Source: Glebionis coronaria (lineage: Eukaryota; Streptophyta; Magnoliopsida; Asterales; Asteraceae). Taken from it: a DNA stretch of 64,000 nt. The stretch is from assembly GCA_025667525.1 (NCBI GenBank), contig CM046878.1, positions 101,881,237 to 101,945,236 of the forward strand, read 5' to 3'. This document shows, piece after piece, positions 1 to 11,521 of this stretch. Below the pieces are notes generated by a model. The model saw nothing but the letters and a program-made list of their open reading frames with translations. It searched no databases and was not told where the DNA came from. A program made the position numbers and the translations under genes. Position 1 is the stretch's first letter; every line of letters begins with the position of its first letter.

Positions 1-1099
1 TCTTCATATATTTGGAATTTCTTCACTTGACGTTTTTGAGAGATTCTTCATATAGGACCACGACTTCATCATTTTTCTTTAATCTTTACTTTGGATTTTG
101 ATATACAACGATCCGCCTCCTTTTCGGACTTGGATATATTTATCCTCATACCTTGTTAGGGTCTTTTTGGATAGACTTTCTCCATTCTTTAGGGGAGTAA
201 TAGCTTCTCGTCGTGTGTCTCGATCCTTCATATTGATTTTGGAATAATGATACTTCACATCATCTTTGGATCTTTAGCAAAAATAGAGCTCCTCATGCCT
301 TGTTAGGGCCTTTTTGGATAATCGCCAATCTTCGCGTCCCGCTTCAATAAGTTATGCCTTGGCTATGAACTCTATTCAACCCCGAGCAACTTTTAAACGA
401 TCTTGCGCTAGAGGCTAAGTAACCTTTCAAATCGTATGACCTTACTTATTGCAATTATGATTTATTCCTAATGCATTGATCTTATGGGAAGAAAAAGCCA
501 CAATTAAAAACATATGAGTTTTTGAAAGAACACTTTCATGTTCTACGTTTAGCATGATCACTTGTCTAACTCTATCATTTCTCGTTCTTCACTATATAAA
601 GACCTCTAATTAAAGAGACTCGCGAATACTTAGCCATGCAAGTCAAAATTAAGCCAAATTTGGATTAGCTTTCATTAAGACTATATCAAATCAAAGTTTT
701 GGGTTTTCAAGCCACCTATAGGATCTTGCACTTTCTTGGACTTTTTCAAGTTTAGAGAATGCGTTTAAAGTTCCCTTGATAAGTGACTTTCTAGAATCAA
801 TTATAGGAACTTGCGAAAAGTTCTTGTTCTTAACCCGAATGAATTAAGACTTTCGCGTTTTAAAGCTCCCTATATAAAAGTCTAGCAAAACTTGGATTGA
901 GCGGGTTAAGGAATGTAAATGGCTCCAAATGCCCATCAAGTCAAAAATTAACTCTTATTCTACCCAACGGAAAATATACATTCGTGTCTTAAAAACACTT
1001 ATGAAAACTAAGAAAAATTTTAAAATTTGGCCATTTTTAGCCTGATTAGCAAAATAAAACATTGAAAGTTGGAAAACGTGAGGGCGTAGCGAAGCAAGT
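1..1099 (-). other. 3' untranslated tail of element A', no gene seen
   Basis: This stretch follows the purine tract of A' on the minus strand and has no open frame of note. It should lead to the 3' LTR, which is outside the window. A 30-nt sequence with core CCTTGTTAGGG occurs twice (about 143-172 and 291-320, 148 apart), a small internal duplication. Nothing else recognisable. Confidence 0.5.
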
Positions 1100-1145
1100 A
1101 CCTATTCACCCCCCATACTAAAAGTAAACATTGTCCTCAATGTTT
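1100..1145 (-). promoter_or_regulatory. Conserved hairpin and polypurine tract of A'
   Basis: On the minus strand a perfect 8-bp hairpin (AAACATTG, loop AGGA, CAATGTTT; 1126-1145) is followed by a purine-rich run containing TATGGGGGGTGAATAGG. The same hairpin followed by a G-run stands after the integrase of element C (62655-62693). A G-rich tract of this kind primes plus-strand synthesis in LTR retrotransposons. In A' it follows the protease frame directly, showing that the RT-to-integrase part is absent. Confidence 0.6.
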
Positions 1146-1627
1146 CGAGTCTAAAGGTGGAGCACCCCCATACTAGAGACGAAGAGTCGAATGCTTAGGA
1201 TCTAGCATGGAAAGGGTGATCAACAATATATCTAAAGCCGTTTATTAATTATGCTAAAAGATAATTGTTAGAACAATAAAGGATATGTCATGGATTCGTG
1301 AAAAACTTCTTCAAACAAACGATGGAGGCTCACGTAAACGAACACGAGAGTCTTCAATCGTAGATGATGATGATGATCTAGATAACACAATCACAAAAAA
1401 CCACGAGACAACGAGTTGGAAGGGTACAAGTCCCCTTATTAGTGAATAATAAGCCTAAAGGATAAGCATGGGATCTCCCCCATGAGGCACCTCGTTTTTG
1501 ATTACCGAGTCATGAGCTCGACTCGATCCCCTCAAAATGTGAACATTTAGGGAAAATCATGGTATGGTCAAATTTTTGGTGGGGCTTACATGATAAACAA
1601 GGCCCAAAAAGCAACCGGTATAAAGGA

Positions 1628-4600
1628 CTAAGTCCTTAAATGATGCAAAATACCGGGGTCGAAGATGGCGTTCTCGTTTCCATTGGAAAAACAATTTAAC
1701 GCCACTTCAACATGTGTCATAAACTCAAAGAGTTTGAAGAAAATAGATGAGAAGTAGAAGGGTGAGACAATTGGTAAGACAAACGTTTGAGCTACTCGAG
1801 GTAGACTCGCACCAAGCAAATAGATATAGTTTCCATTTATTGCATCGGTGGAAGACCGAGATTTCCCTTTACATGAAATTCCGGGATCGAATATCTCGTC
1901 CTCGGTGGACAAGGATGATGGAACATAAGGGGCTTTCCCCATACTAGAACCACACAAAACATCGTCAAAAGGAGTAGACGAGTTTGTAGCACTCAAATCA
2001 CGTGGTGATGACGGAGTTAGATTTGTAGAAAAATCAATTAAATCACATTTAAGATCTTTTCCTTTGTTATCTTTTAAACTCTCCTTATGAAAACCCTTTT
2101 TGATTATGTCGAAAATATTCGGTGTTTCTAAGACGATGTTAGTCACACTAAAAATTCTCACATTTTGAAACCGTTTTGGTTTTGGTGGTGGCAAGTTCTC
2201 AAAACGTTTATCGACGAAGAAAACCTCCCCATCGGGGCCAACGTATTCATCATCCGAAAGATCTTCCGTAGAAACCGGCAACTTATCAACACTTTTCAAG
2301 AATGAATGTTCGAGGTGAGGCGAAGGATTTTTCGATTCAAGTATTGATGGTTTCTTCTTTGTAGGCTTTACACTCATAACCTCCACCGGCGGAGGAAATG
2401 GTAAATTGTTTTTGGAGACATTTCCTAAAACTCTTGGTGAAAATTCTTTGCAAACGACATTGGTCGAGTCACCATGGTTTAAAGTTGCAATAGAATAGAC
2501 ATGAGAAAGATTGGAGTTTTGTGTTGCATTGATGACAAGTTCTTCTTCATTGAAACGAAGGGTGATTTTTCGAGCATGAACATCGATAAGTGCTCTTGAT
2601 GTATCCAAAAATGAACGACCCAAAATGAGAGGAACTTTTCGATCGATGGGAATGTCTACAACGATAAAGTCAACGGGATAGTAAAACTTTCCGACTTTAA
2701 CGAAAACGTCCTCGGCTACTCCACATGCCATGATCGTAGAATGATCGGCCATCTCGATGGACATGTTCGAAGGAGTAAGAGCCGGGAGCGAAAGCGATTT
2801 GAAAATCTCGAGAGGCATTAAATTAATACTAGCGCCAAGATCGGCCAAGGCGTAGCATTCCTCCATATCTTGAATAGCACACGGAATAAAAAATTTACCG
2901 GGATCACCGACTTTTTGTGGTATGCGGCTAAGAAAAACCGATGAACAACTAGACGATTGTTGTAACTTCTCTTTGTTGTTTAGCATACTTTTGAAGTTTG
3001 CGGCGAATCGAGGCATCATGATTAAAGCATCGGCAAAACTTATGTTAAAATGTAGATCACGAAACATTTTCATAAATAGCTCAAATTGATAATTGTTCCG
3101 TTCTTGTGCTTTCTCTTTGTTTCGTCTTGAAGGGTAAGGTAAAGGTGGTGTGGGTTGGTCATTAGGCAACGGCCTTGGAAACTCGGGTTCCACAATTGGT
3201 ATTGGTTCAACCGTAGGTGTGGTTTGAGCGGTACTTCGTGGGCTTGTAATATGCTCCTTTTCGACCATCACCTCGGGTTCTTTCTCGATTTCCTTCTCCT
3301 TAGAAGTACTTGCACGAGAGATTGGTTCCTTAAAAGTTTTACCACTTCGTGTAGCAACAACCTTCAATTCTCCCCTCGGGTTGTTAATGGTATCACTAGG
3401 AAGACCACCCGAGGAAGAGGGCTTACACATGATTGCTTCAAACATCTTAGCCATTCGGTCCTCAAATTTTGATTGCCTAGCATCCGCTTTCAATAACTCT
3501 TGCTTAATCTCATGTTGTCCTAATTCCATCTTTTGTTGGTTTTGTTGAAGACGTTGGACATTTCCTTCCATTTTGTTTGCATGAGTTTTAAGTTCATTAG
3601 CAAGTTCATTTTTAAGCTCGTTTTTCAACTCGGATCTTAAGCTAATCATCTCACGTTGCATATTATCAAATTTAGCATCATTTGCTTTTGCATAATCCAA
3701 AAATTCTCCTTGCAAATTTTTCGTGTGAGCATTTTGAAAACCTTGTGTAGTGTTTTGAAAATCACGGTTTTGATTTTGATTAGAGATTTGTCCATTCCCA
3801 CTTTGATAATTCCCTTTGTTGTAATTGCGTGTGTTGCCTTGGTAATTACCTTGGTTGTTGTTTCGATAATTGTTAACATTTTGGTTTGGTGGAGCTTGAT
3901 TTGGACGAGAACCTTGGCCGTTTTGGTTATAAGTTCCCGTTGCTACATAAGCACTCGAAGTGTTACCATCCGCGGTAATGCACTCGGAAAGATCATGAGC
4001 TCCCCCACAAGATAAACAACTCTTAGCAACCGCTTTAACCGAAGCGGAATTGGAAGCTTCTTGAGCCTTCCAATGGGACATTAGATTAGCAAATCTATCA
4101 AAAAACCGATTTTCCTCATTAGCTTCATCATGTAAGGCATTAATGCTACGAAACGATTGTGATGACGATGACGAACCCATATTGGCAACACTCGGTGTGT
4201 TACGAGGGCTATAAACCTTAGATCGATTCTCAATGATTTGTAAAGCCTCATTTGTCGTCTTGCACAAAAAATTACCACCCGCGGCGGCATTCAAATAATC
4301 TCGTTCATGATCATTAAGCCCATTATAAAAAGTATCAATTTGATGCAATTCCGAAAAATCATGGTGAGGACATTCATGTAACATCTCTTTAAATCGTTCC
4401 CATGCCATTGAAAAACTTTCATTGTTACGTTGCACAAATCGTGAAATCTCATTTTTAAGTGTGTTGTTTTAGATGGTGGAAAAAACTTGTTCACAAACTT
4501 AGAAACGAGATCGGCCCATGTCAAAATCGAATTTGGCGGTTCTTTCTCGAGCCAAATTTTTGCGGGTCCATCCAACGAGTATGGAAACAACATCATCTTA

Positions 4601-4953
4601 ATGGCGTCATGTGGAACATCCTTGAATTTGCTAGTGGCGGTGAGACGGTTGAAATTCCTAATGTGGTAATGCGGGTTGTCTTTCTCGTGACCTCTAAACT
4701 TATTGGCTTGCAACATAGACATTAAACCCGTCTTAATCTCGAAATTCTCCGCAAGGATGGCGGGAATCACAATAGCCTCTCCAAAACCCTTGGTGGGTGC
4801 TTGTAGCAACTCCATCATAGTACGATTAGCCATGACGACTTCTTGTTCTACAATAGGTTCAACAATTGGAGGTTCTTCAACAATCAACGATCCTTGATTT
4901 GCTTGTTTTTGAAGACATTTACGAGCTCGTTTTGCTTGATTACGAGTGATCAT
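1628..4953 (-). pseudogene. gag-pro: gag-protease frame of element A', one frameshift
   Basis: Encodes capsid/nucleocapsid (Gag) and aspartic protease for particle assembly and polyprotein cleavage. The likely start is the ATG at 4953 (MITRNQAKRARK). It has a retrotransposon gag domain, one CCHC-like knuckle (CLSCGGAHDLSEC), an Asn/Gln-rich stretch, a charged coiled-coil segment, and the protease motif ADLGASINLMP with a later LILGRSFLDT. The frame breaks once, at about 4452-4462, where copy A has one extra base; the rest runs open for 935 codons. The C-terminus ends with an 'IFDPGI' motif seen also at the end of the frame in element B. No RT follows. The near-identical sister frame at 55750-57505 confirms the reading. 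Confidence 0.88.
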
Positions 4954-5684
4954 AAACTTCACGAAGAATGGGAGGTGAGCAAAGAAGATTCTTGTTGGTT
5001 GTTTTGTGAATTTTCAATTTTTTTGTGTTTTTGATGATATTTAATTTTTTTTGGATTTTGGTGTATCTTCGTAGACAACAATCTACAAAATCTCTCCTCG
5101 AATCAAACTCTTGATTAAAGAAGCCTCAAAGGAATGAAAACGATCATGTGGAGTGAACGCCTTCGAATGACTTTAGAACTTTGGTGAAAACCAAATTGTT
5201 CAAGAGGGTTTAATCACAAAGAAACCAAGCAAATATAGTATACGTAATAATACTTTGGGCGGCAAAACCCTCGATTAGCCTTCAATCTCAAAATACTCAC
5301 AAGCAAGCGGGGAAACGAGGCGGCGCGAAGCACTTAAGAGCCTTTTTCCTTAGGGTATATTTTATAATACCCGCCTTATACCCACCTTATAGTTTGTATT
5401 TTTCAAAATCGAGCTTCACGAAAGTATTTATCTATTTTTGCCTTTTCTTTTTGTTTGAGATTTGAATACAATAATTAGGAGATCAAATCCCAATTAAGGT
5501 TGTGTTTTCACACTTTTGGAGATATTGTATTTTGATTGTGATACTTAATACAATATATTAATAATATTTGTACAAGAAAAACCAAGAAAACCGATAATAC
5601 GTGTTAAGGGAGTTCCACTTAACACAAATACTTATTATGGATAATATCAAAAACAAAAGTATCCAAATTAAAGCACAACACACC
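4954..5684 (-). other. Leader of A' between primer site and gag
   Basis: About 730 nt of untranslated leader, matched closely on the other strand by 55016-55749 of copy A. It contains GC-rich patches and short inverted repeats (for example GGGTAT and ATACCC flanking an AT core near 5350). It may hold dimerisation or packaging signals, which is inference only. Confidence 0.5.
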
Positions 5685-5702
5685 TCCCCGGCAGCGGCGC
5701 CA
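5685..5702 (-). promoter_or_regulatory. Primer binding site, tRNA-Asp type (A')
   Basis: Minus strand reads TGGCGCCGCTGCCGGGGA, which differs by one base from the complement of the 3' end of plant tRNA-Asp(GTC) as I remember it. It lies a few bases inside the LTR end, as expected for first-strand priming. Identical in copy A at 54998. Confidence 0.8.
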
Positions 5703-5706
5703 AAAA

Positions 5707-8700
5707 TGATTGTAGAGTTTTACTACTCCTTAGGAAAAGAGCGTAAATAGCGGAAAGTATTAAGTACGACGGTTTAGGAAAACCGTGCACAAATGACCCT
5801 TAATCAAATAAAATGAGAGAAAGTTCGTTTCCCAAGGAGGTATATGTGTGTGGATTAACTTGTAATTATTTGAGATTAATATTGAGAAGAATGGGGATGA
5901 GAGGATGAAAAGACGGTTACGTTAAAATTTAAACTACGACGTAAAAGACGTAAAGTCGTGAAAAACTACCAAAATTTAAAAATTTTATACTAAGACCAAA
6001 AACAAAATTAATAATTTAAAAAGACTAAAAAGAAGTCTAAAATAATATAAATAAAGACAAAAATCCAACAAAGATATTTTAAAACCTTTTATTAATTAAA
6101 TATTTAATTTTAAATGCTAATTAAAGCCCTAAAATTAAATATAACTAATTCAAATGTATAAAATATGATTTTATTGAATAATTACTTAACTTATATTATT
6201 AGAAGAAGACTAAAAAGTAATTTTCTAAAAATTAAAACCTATTAAAACTATTTTTAAAACTCTAAAAATGATCTAAAATGATTAAAACCTAATTAAACTT
6301 AAAATAATTATTAAAATAAATCTAAAAGCTATAAAAATATTCTAAAAATGGAAAAGGTCTTAATTATTGCTAAAGAACTTAAGAAAAATGAAAAAGAAAG
6401 AAAAATAAAATTTTGATTTTTTAATAATAAAATAATGCTAAAAATAAAAAGTTAATAAAATTAATTCTAAAAAATTTATAAAAATCCTAAATAATATAAC
6501 TAAGAGAAAAACACAAATTAGAGCTCCTAAACCCTTTTTAATAATTTTATAAAAATGTTTAAAGTTTATAAAAACCTTAAAATAATATAAAATTAAAAAT
6601 TAAAGTTTATAAAACCAAAACTTAATGTAAACCTCAAAATATTTATTAAAAAGCTAAAAACTAATTTTCCTGAAAATTAAAACTATTTTTTCTATTTTTT
6701 AATGATTTAATAAAAACCGGCTATTAAATAAATTGTAGAAAATAATTTAATAAAAGGAAAAGTATAAAAATAGGCTAGAAAAATCACCAAGCTAATAAGG
6801 GTCCTAGGAAAAATTGGAATAAGCAAAAACACAAAGCAAATAAGCTGAAAAGAGGAAAATAAGCCACGGCTTTATTTATAAGCTAACAAAAGAAAACGTG
6901 GTTAAATAGAATTTGAAAACAACCTATAACGTAAAAAACTTATCTAGATTAGCGGTAGAGCTCCTACTCCTCCAACGAGAGGTCTGGGGTTCGAGTCCAG
7001 CTACGGGTAAGTTTTTGCTAATTTTTCTTTTTATTTTTTTTCTTTATCAAACCAATCAGTGATCCTTAATAAGCTTATAAACACACTCCAATTTCCTTTT
7101 TAGCCAAGATTTAGCCAAGTTTTAGACCAAAAACGTGCCAGGTTCAATGATGAACACAAGCAATTTTGCTTGTGTTTTGCTTGAGGATTTAGCCAAGAGG
7201 GGCTTGGCTTGATGCTTATTTGGTGGATGATATTGGACAATGGGGGCACCCTTGTGCTTATTGAAGCACAAGGAGTCAAGAACAAAGCAGAAAATACACA
7301 CTAGCAAGCAAAATAATCAAATCACCAAGCACACAAGGCACATATGAGTTGCTGATGTGCTTGGTCAGATCTGGTGGTTCAAGAGCTAAGTACTAACACC
7401 CTAGTGAGATTTAGACTTCAAGCTTATGCACACACAATCACCAAGCAGCATACAAACCAAAACAAACCTTAAATCACCCTAGAACTTAACAGATTCCACA
7501 AGATTCAAGCTCAAGTTCATGAAAAATTAGCAGCAAAATGGTTATGCAGATTTTCAAGCTCACTTTTCTTTTTAAACACACAAATTTGCTCCCAAACCTT
7601 GCAAACTTACTTCCTTACTAGTAAGCAACCTTTCTCAATCCTTTATACCCTGGTTAACACCTTTTTAATTCACAAATTGAATTCTATGCCCTGCTAAAAC
7701 TGATATCCAAACACCCTTTTATTTCTTGAAATCGATTTTTAACTAACCAATTTACTTAAAAAGCTACTCAAACTGATTCATATACTATCTCACATGCATA
7801 ACATATCATGAGAACACAAATCCAACACCTTAACACACTTCTATCAGCAAATCAAACAAGATCAAATGAAACTACACTTTTCTGAGATTTCAACAAGGTA
7901 AAAGGATTTTACCTCAAGGGCTTACATCCAAGCCCTTGGTGGATGAAAATCCACTTCCTTATGCACCCGGGTGCATGCAGATCTATAATCAACAACCTTG
8001 CACACCTGTTTTAAGAACAATCAAAGAAAACAAGAAAAATACAAGCAAAAGTATATAATCTGTTTCTTTTTCTTTCTTCTTAAAACCTTACCAAAACTTT
8101 TAAAACCTTCTTAACACATTTAAATAACAATATATCACCAATTAACACTATCCTCTTAACATCAAAACCTTAGAACAGATTTCTTCCAAAAAATCTCAAT
8201 TTCAGAAACTTTTAAATAACTTTGAAAAAACAAAGTTACTTGACCAAATAGACAATGGAACTCAGAATCAAGCTTCACACTACACACAACTTTTAAAAAC
8301 AATAAAAAGGGATTACACTTGATTAAATCAAAAACCAAACTTTTATTTTTTTAAAAAGGAATTACAAGGAAAAGCTTGAAACTGGAACAAAGGGTCATCA
8401 CGGGTTGATGCCTCTATTTATACTACTCAAATGAACAATCTAGAATGCTTAAACACAAAACCCTAATCACTAGAAATCTCTAAAATGCCCTTGACGGTTT
8501 TGAGTGATGAGTTGTCACATTTTGATCCTGGACGTTTGTTTTTGCGTTGTGATGAAGCAATGCATCTCCACTGTTGATTTGGGACACGTCATAGTACTTG
8601 GGGATCAAGGTGTAAGCTGATTGGTGAAATGGGGAATTGGGGGTAGGGTCCATAGTGGTGGGATTGGGGTTTTTAGGTGTGGGATGGGTTCCTGCGTGTG

Positions 8701-9480
8701 TGAATCACACGTGGGCAAGTTTAATTGATTTTTACCCAGGTTTAAGTGAAGGTAAATTCTGGGTGGGGTGAAAGTGAACAGTAAGTTCCTTTGATCCGAT
8801 TTTGGGGGAAAAGGGGGTGTTAGGCGCCAGTTTGTGTTTAAATCTTTCAACTTGTGCACCTTTGGCCCTTTTCTTTTGAAATTTTTGGCATATCAAGTTT
8901 TAAGCCCTAAAATCGTTTTCTTTTGCAAATAACTTTCACCAATTGTCAATTTTGGCACAAACTTTGGAAAAAAGTGTTTCAAGGGTTATAATTGACATTT
9001 TTGAATATTGCAAGGGCTGATTTTGGACATTGTTGATCTTCAAAGGTCTTCAATGCTTCTTTCACTTCATGAGGGACCATAATTGGCAATTTTGATTTGT
9101 TGAGGGACTAATCTTGCCATTTCTTCAAAGTTGAAGGACCTTTTTGCAATTTTGACAAACTTAAGGGACCAAACTTGTAATTATCAATATACAAGGGTTT
9201 TAAGTGTCATTTCTTCAAAGAATGAGGATCAATCTTGTTTGTCTTCAAGTCTTCAAGGGTTTTTGTTGAAAATTCCATGATTAGGGCCCGGTTCATTGTG
9301 CGTCTTCGTTTCTCGTGTTCGTTTTTCCTTGTATCTTGTGATCTTTTGTCTTTTTCACGATATCCATACCTAAAATACACAAGTAAACAAACACAAGCAT
9401 ATATATGGTATTTTATGACATTTTTATGCATTTAAAGCCCGAAAAGAACGATGAGATCATGTATAAATGCCATCTCATCA
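5707..9480 (-). repeat. 5' LTR of element A' (3774 bp)
   Basis: Starts TGATGAGATGG at 9480 and ends ACAATCA at 5707, just before the primer site. Length is almost the same as the LTR of copy A (3776 bp). The first 1.1 kb and the last 0.7 kb match copy A well, while the middle has diverged. A TATA box (TATAAATAG, minus strand) sits near 8412-8420. An 8-bp inverted repeat marks the LTR start (9450-9457 and 9472-9479). A tRNA-like sequence at 6937-7013 is present here but not in copy A. Small frames inside, such as 9207-9431, are conserved only because the LTR is. Confidence 0.85.
6937..7013 (+). other. tRNA-like (SINE-type) sequence inside LTR of A'
   Basis: Plus strand shows a degenerate A box (TTAGCGGTAGAGC), a good B box (GGTTCGAGTCC), a T-arm hairpin (CTGG/CCAG), an anticodon-like arm (CCT-CTC against GAGAGG) and pairing ends (AACTTA/TAAGTT), followed at once by a T5 run. 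This is RNA polymerase III promoter architecture. The D arm is damaged, so a working tRNA is unlikely; a SINE head or tRNA pseudogene is the better reading. It is antisense to the LTR. Confidence 0.45.
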
Positions 9481-9483
9481 TAT

Positions 9484-9835
9484 CCCTTCCACGTGCTCAT
9501 TCTTTTCGCCGTGGAAGTATCTCTTCCACGTGCTTCTTATCTTCGCCGTGGAAGTATCCTTCCACGTGCTCATTATTTTAGCCGTGGAAGTATTCTTCCA
9601 CGGCGCATCGTTATTTTAGCCGTGGAAGTATTCTTCCACGGCGCATCGTTATTTTAGCCGTGGAAGTATTCTTCCACGATGCATCGTTATTTTAGCCGTG
9701 GAAGTCTTCTTCCACGGCGCATCGTTATCTTTTGCCGTGGAAGTACGCCTTCCACTGGCTCATTCTGCCACAAAAGTACGTCTTCTGTTGGTACATATCT
9801 TTGTTACGGAAGTACGTCTTCCGTGACGAATTACT
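9484..9835 (+). repeat. Tandem 36-39-bp repeats, each a perfect or near-perfect hairpin
   Basis: At least seven units start at 9508, 9545, 9581, 9619, 9657, 9695 and 9734. The best units pair GCCGTGGAAG with CTTCCACGGC across a 4-nt loop (TATT or TCTT). Outer units drift in sequence but keep pairing: the unit near 9816 uses ACGGAAG with CTTCCGT, so paired bases changed together. Degenerate relatives continue to about 10090. The small frames across this region are by-products of the repeat. Confidence 0.9.
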
Positions 9836-10601
9836 TTGCCCGACCATGGAGTGATGTTTCCAAAATTTACATCGTTTATACTTAATTAGATGGAGCTTGA
9901 TCAACTATGTTTAATCTAGGAAAAACTGTGACAAATTTTGGAAGTCATTATCGGATGTCGGGGCCGTAAGACGGATGTAATATCCGCATCACCTTTTCAC
10001 AGAGGTACGTCTTCTGTTGGATTTAAGACGAATGACACATTCGCATTATGTTGCATCATTAGTGGGTATAAGAAGTACGCCTTCAAATGTTCACGATGCA
10101 GCATACGGGTTCCACCTCCACCTTCACAAAACCTTCTTATCATCCTCACGTTAGAGATGAATAAGAATGATACCTTGCCAATGCCAGTGTTACCCCGGCT
10201 ATAGAAACACGTTTTCTTCTTACGGGGTCCTTACCGTCTAAACACGGGAAACCAAGCATTCGAGCACAAACACCCGTCTTACGTATACATGTTTTCCCAT
10301 TTCTTTCAACGTAGATGTGCTTACAGTTAGCGGATATGGTGTAAAGTCTAGTAACCTCGGTGACAACCTCGCATACTAGACTGGGGGGACATGATGGCGT
10401 ATAGTGGCTATGCTCACTATTCGCAATCCCATCCCATCATATTTTTGCTAAAGGAAGCCCATTACGAGTGGAGCCATATGTTACGGACGACCCACGAGGA
10501 TGTCCTAGCAGCAAGCCGCACGCGGTTGTTTAGTGAGCATGATACACGAATGAGTCTAGCATAACATGATCATGGACCATATCATACTAGACTGGGGGAC
10601 A

Positions 10602-10920
10602 TGTCGACGTACAGTCGGTATTCGGCCCGACCCAACAGGCCCGCGGCCCACACACACCTAACTTATCCTTCAAGAAACCCTAAGCCTATATAAACAGGGG
10701 TAGGGATCTCATTATAATCAGGTTCTCTCTCATAACTACACCTCTTATACCCCATATTAATCCGATACTAACTTGACCGTCGGAGGTGGACCCCGGGGCT
10801 CCGGCCTCGGGTCCACGTCTAACCGGTTTACCTTTGTTTGCAGCATTACTCAGGACCCGGGAAGACGACGAACGGCCCAGGAGAGTCATCAGACCGGCCT
10901 AGCCAAACTATGCTCCAACA
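10602..10920 (+). repeat. Probable 3' LTR of the Tat-like remnant
   Basis: Begins TGTCGACG directly after a purine tract (ACTGGGGGACA) and ends CTCCAACA. A TATA box (CCTATATAAACAGG) is at about 10685-10698, followed by a CT-rich initiator-like region. A second purine tract with the same flank ends at 10391, so the LTR could instead start at 10392. Boundaries are therefore uncertain. Confidence 0.45.
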
Positions 10921-11491
10921 CTAACAATCTTCATTGTGACTTAAACTCATTCATCTACTTCAAATCAAATACAAAGTTCCAAACACTAGAGATACTAGCC
11001 AAATTCAAAACGAATGATCGATTCATAAAAGCAATCTGAAACAAAATGATGGATTGACAAATGTCAACGACTTCAAAACAAGAAATCAAACATTGGCCGA
11101 CAAATGCGAAACGATCAACCAACAAACAAATTGGCTCAAATGATGTACAACAAAGACAATCAAATTCAGGCGACCAACTTCAAAATTCCAACAAACGAAG
11201 ATCCTAAATTCTTCAAATTGCAGTAACTAATTTCAAATAACCCGATTATTACCAAAAACCCAAACGGCAAATCGATCTTCAAATTCCAATTACCAAATAC
11301 TTACCGAATTCAAATTTCAATGACCCTTTTATTTGGTAAGTATTAAGGTAATAAGGTCCGCAGCTTCAAACTTATTATCCGTATCAAATAAGTTTCTACT
11401 AATAAATAAGTTGACGAACGGACTCTAATAATTCAAATACCCCAAATATTATACGGATAGTAATTCTAATGACTCACTTATAAAATAAGAA

Positions 11492-11521
11492 GTACAATTC
11501 AAATTCAAATTCAAATTCAAA
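11492..11521. repeat. (TTCAAA)n microsatellite
   Basis: About five uninterrupted copies of the 6-mer TTCAAA. Confidence 0.85.

Larger units (their letters stand above)
1..9480 (-). mobile_element. Ty3/gypsy (Athila/Tat-type) element copy A', cut by window edge
   Basis: Read on the minus strand the order is LTR (9480-5707), tRNA-Asp-type primer site, leader, gag-protease frame (4953-1628), then a hairpin plus purine tract near 1100-1145 and more 3' untranslated sequence running out of the window. No reverse transcriptase, RNase H or integrase lies between the protease and the 3' tail, so the copy depends on other elements. A second copy of the same family (A) lies in opposite orientation at 51219-57505. 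The base next to the LTR start is followed by TATCC (9481-9485), the likely target duplication; its partner is outside the window. Assignment to Athila/Tat rests on the Asp-tRNA primer site, the protease style and the long LTR. Confidence 0.85.
9481..10920 (+). mobile_element. Tat-like LTR element remnant, cut by A'
   Basis: What remains looks like the 3' end of an older element: tandem hairpin repeats, then two purine tracts (around 10381 and 10592, both in the context ACTAGACTGGGGG), then an LTR ending at 10920. Plant Tat-lineage elements are known to carry tandem repeats in their 3' untranslated region, which fits. No coding domain is left. A' inserted at its left edge. Confidence 0.5.

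Noticed and set aside
6937..7013. A functional tRNA gene
   Set aside because: The D arm does not pair and the acceptor stem is short; kept only as tRNA-like.
9207..9431. 74-codon frame conserved between 9207-9431 and 51268-51492
   Set aside because: Both lie at the same place in two LTR copies of one family; the conservation follows from shared LTR sequence, and there is no recognised domain.
9484..9835. Regular short repeats with palindromes, like a CRISPR array
   Set aside because: The units follow one another without unique spacers, the context is plant retrotransposon DNA, and no cas genes exist. It is a satellite-type tandem repeat.
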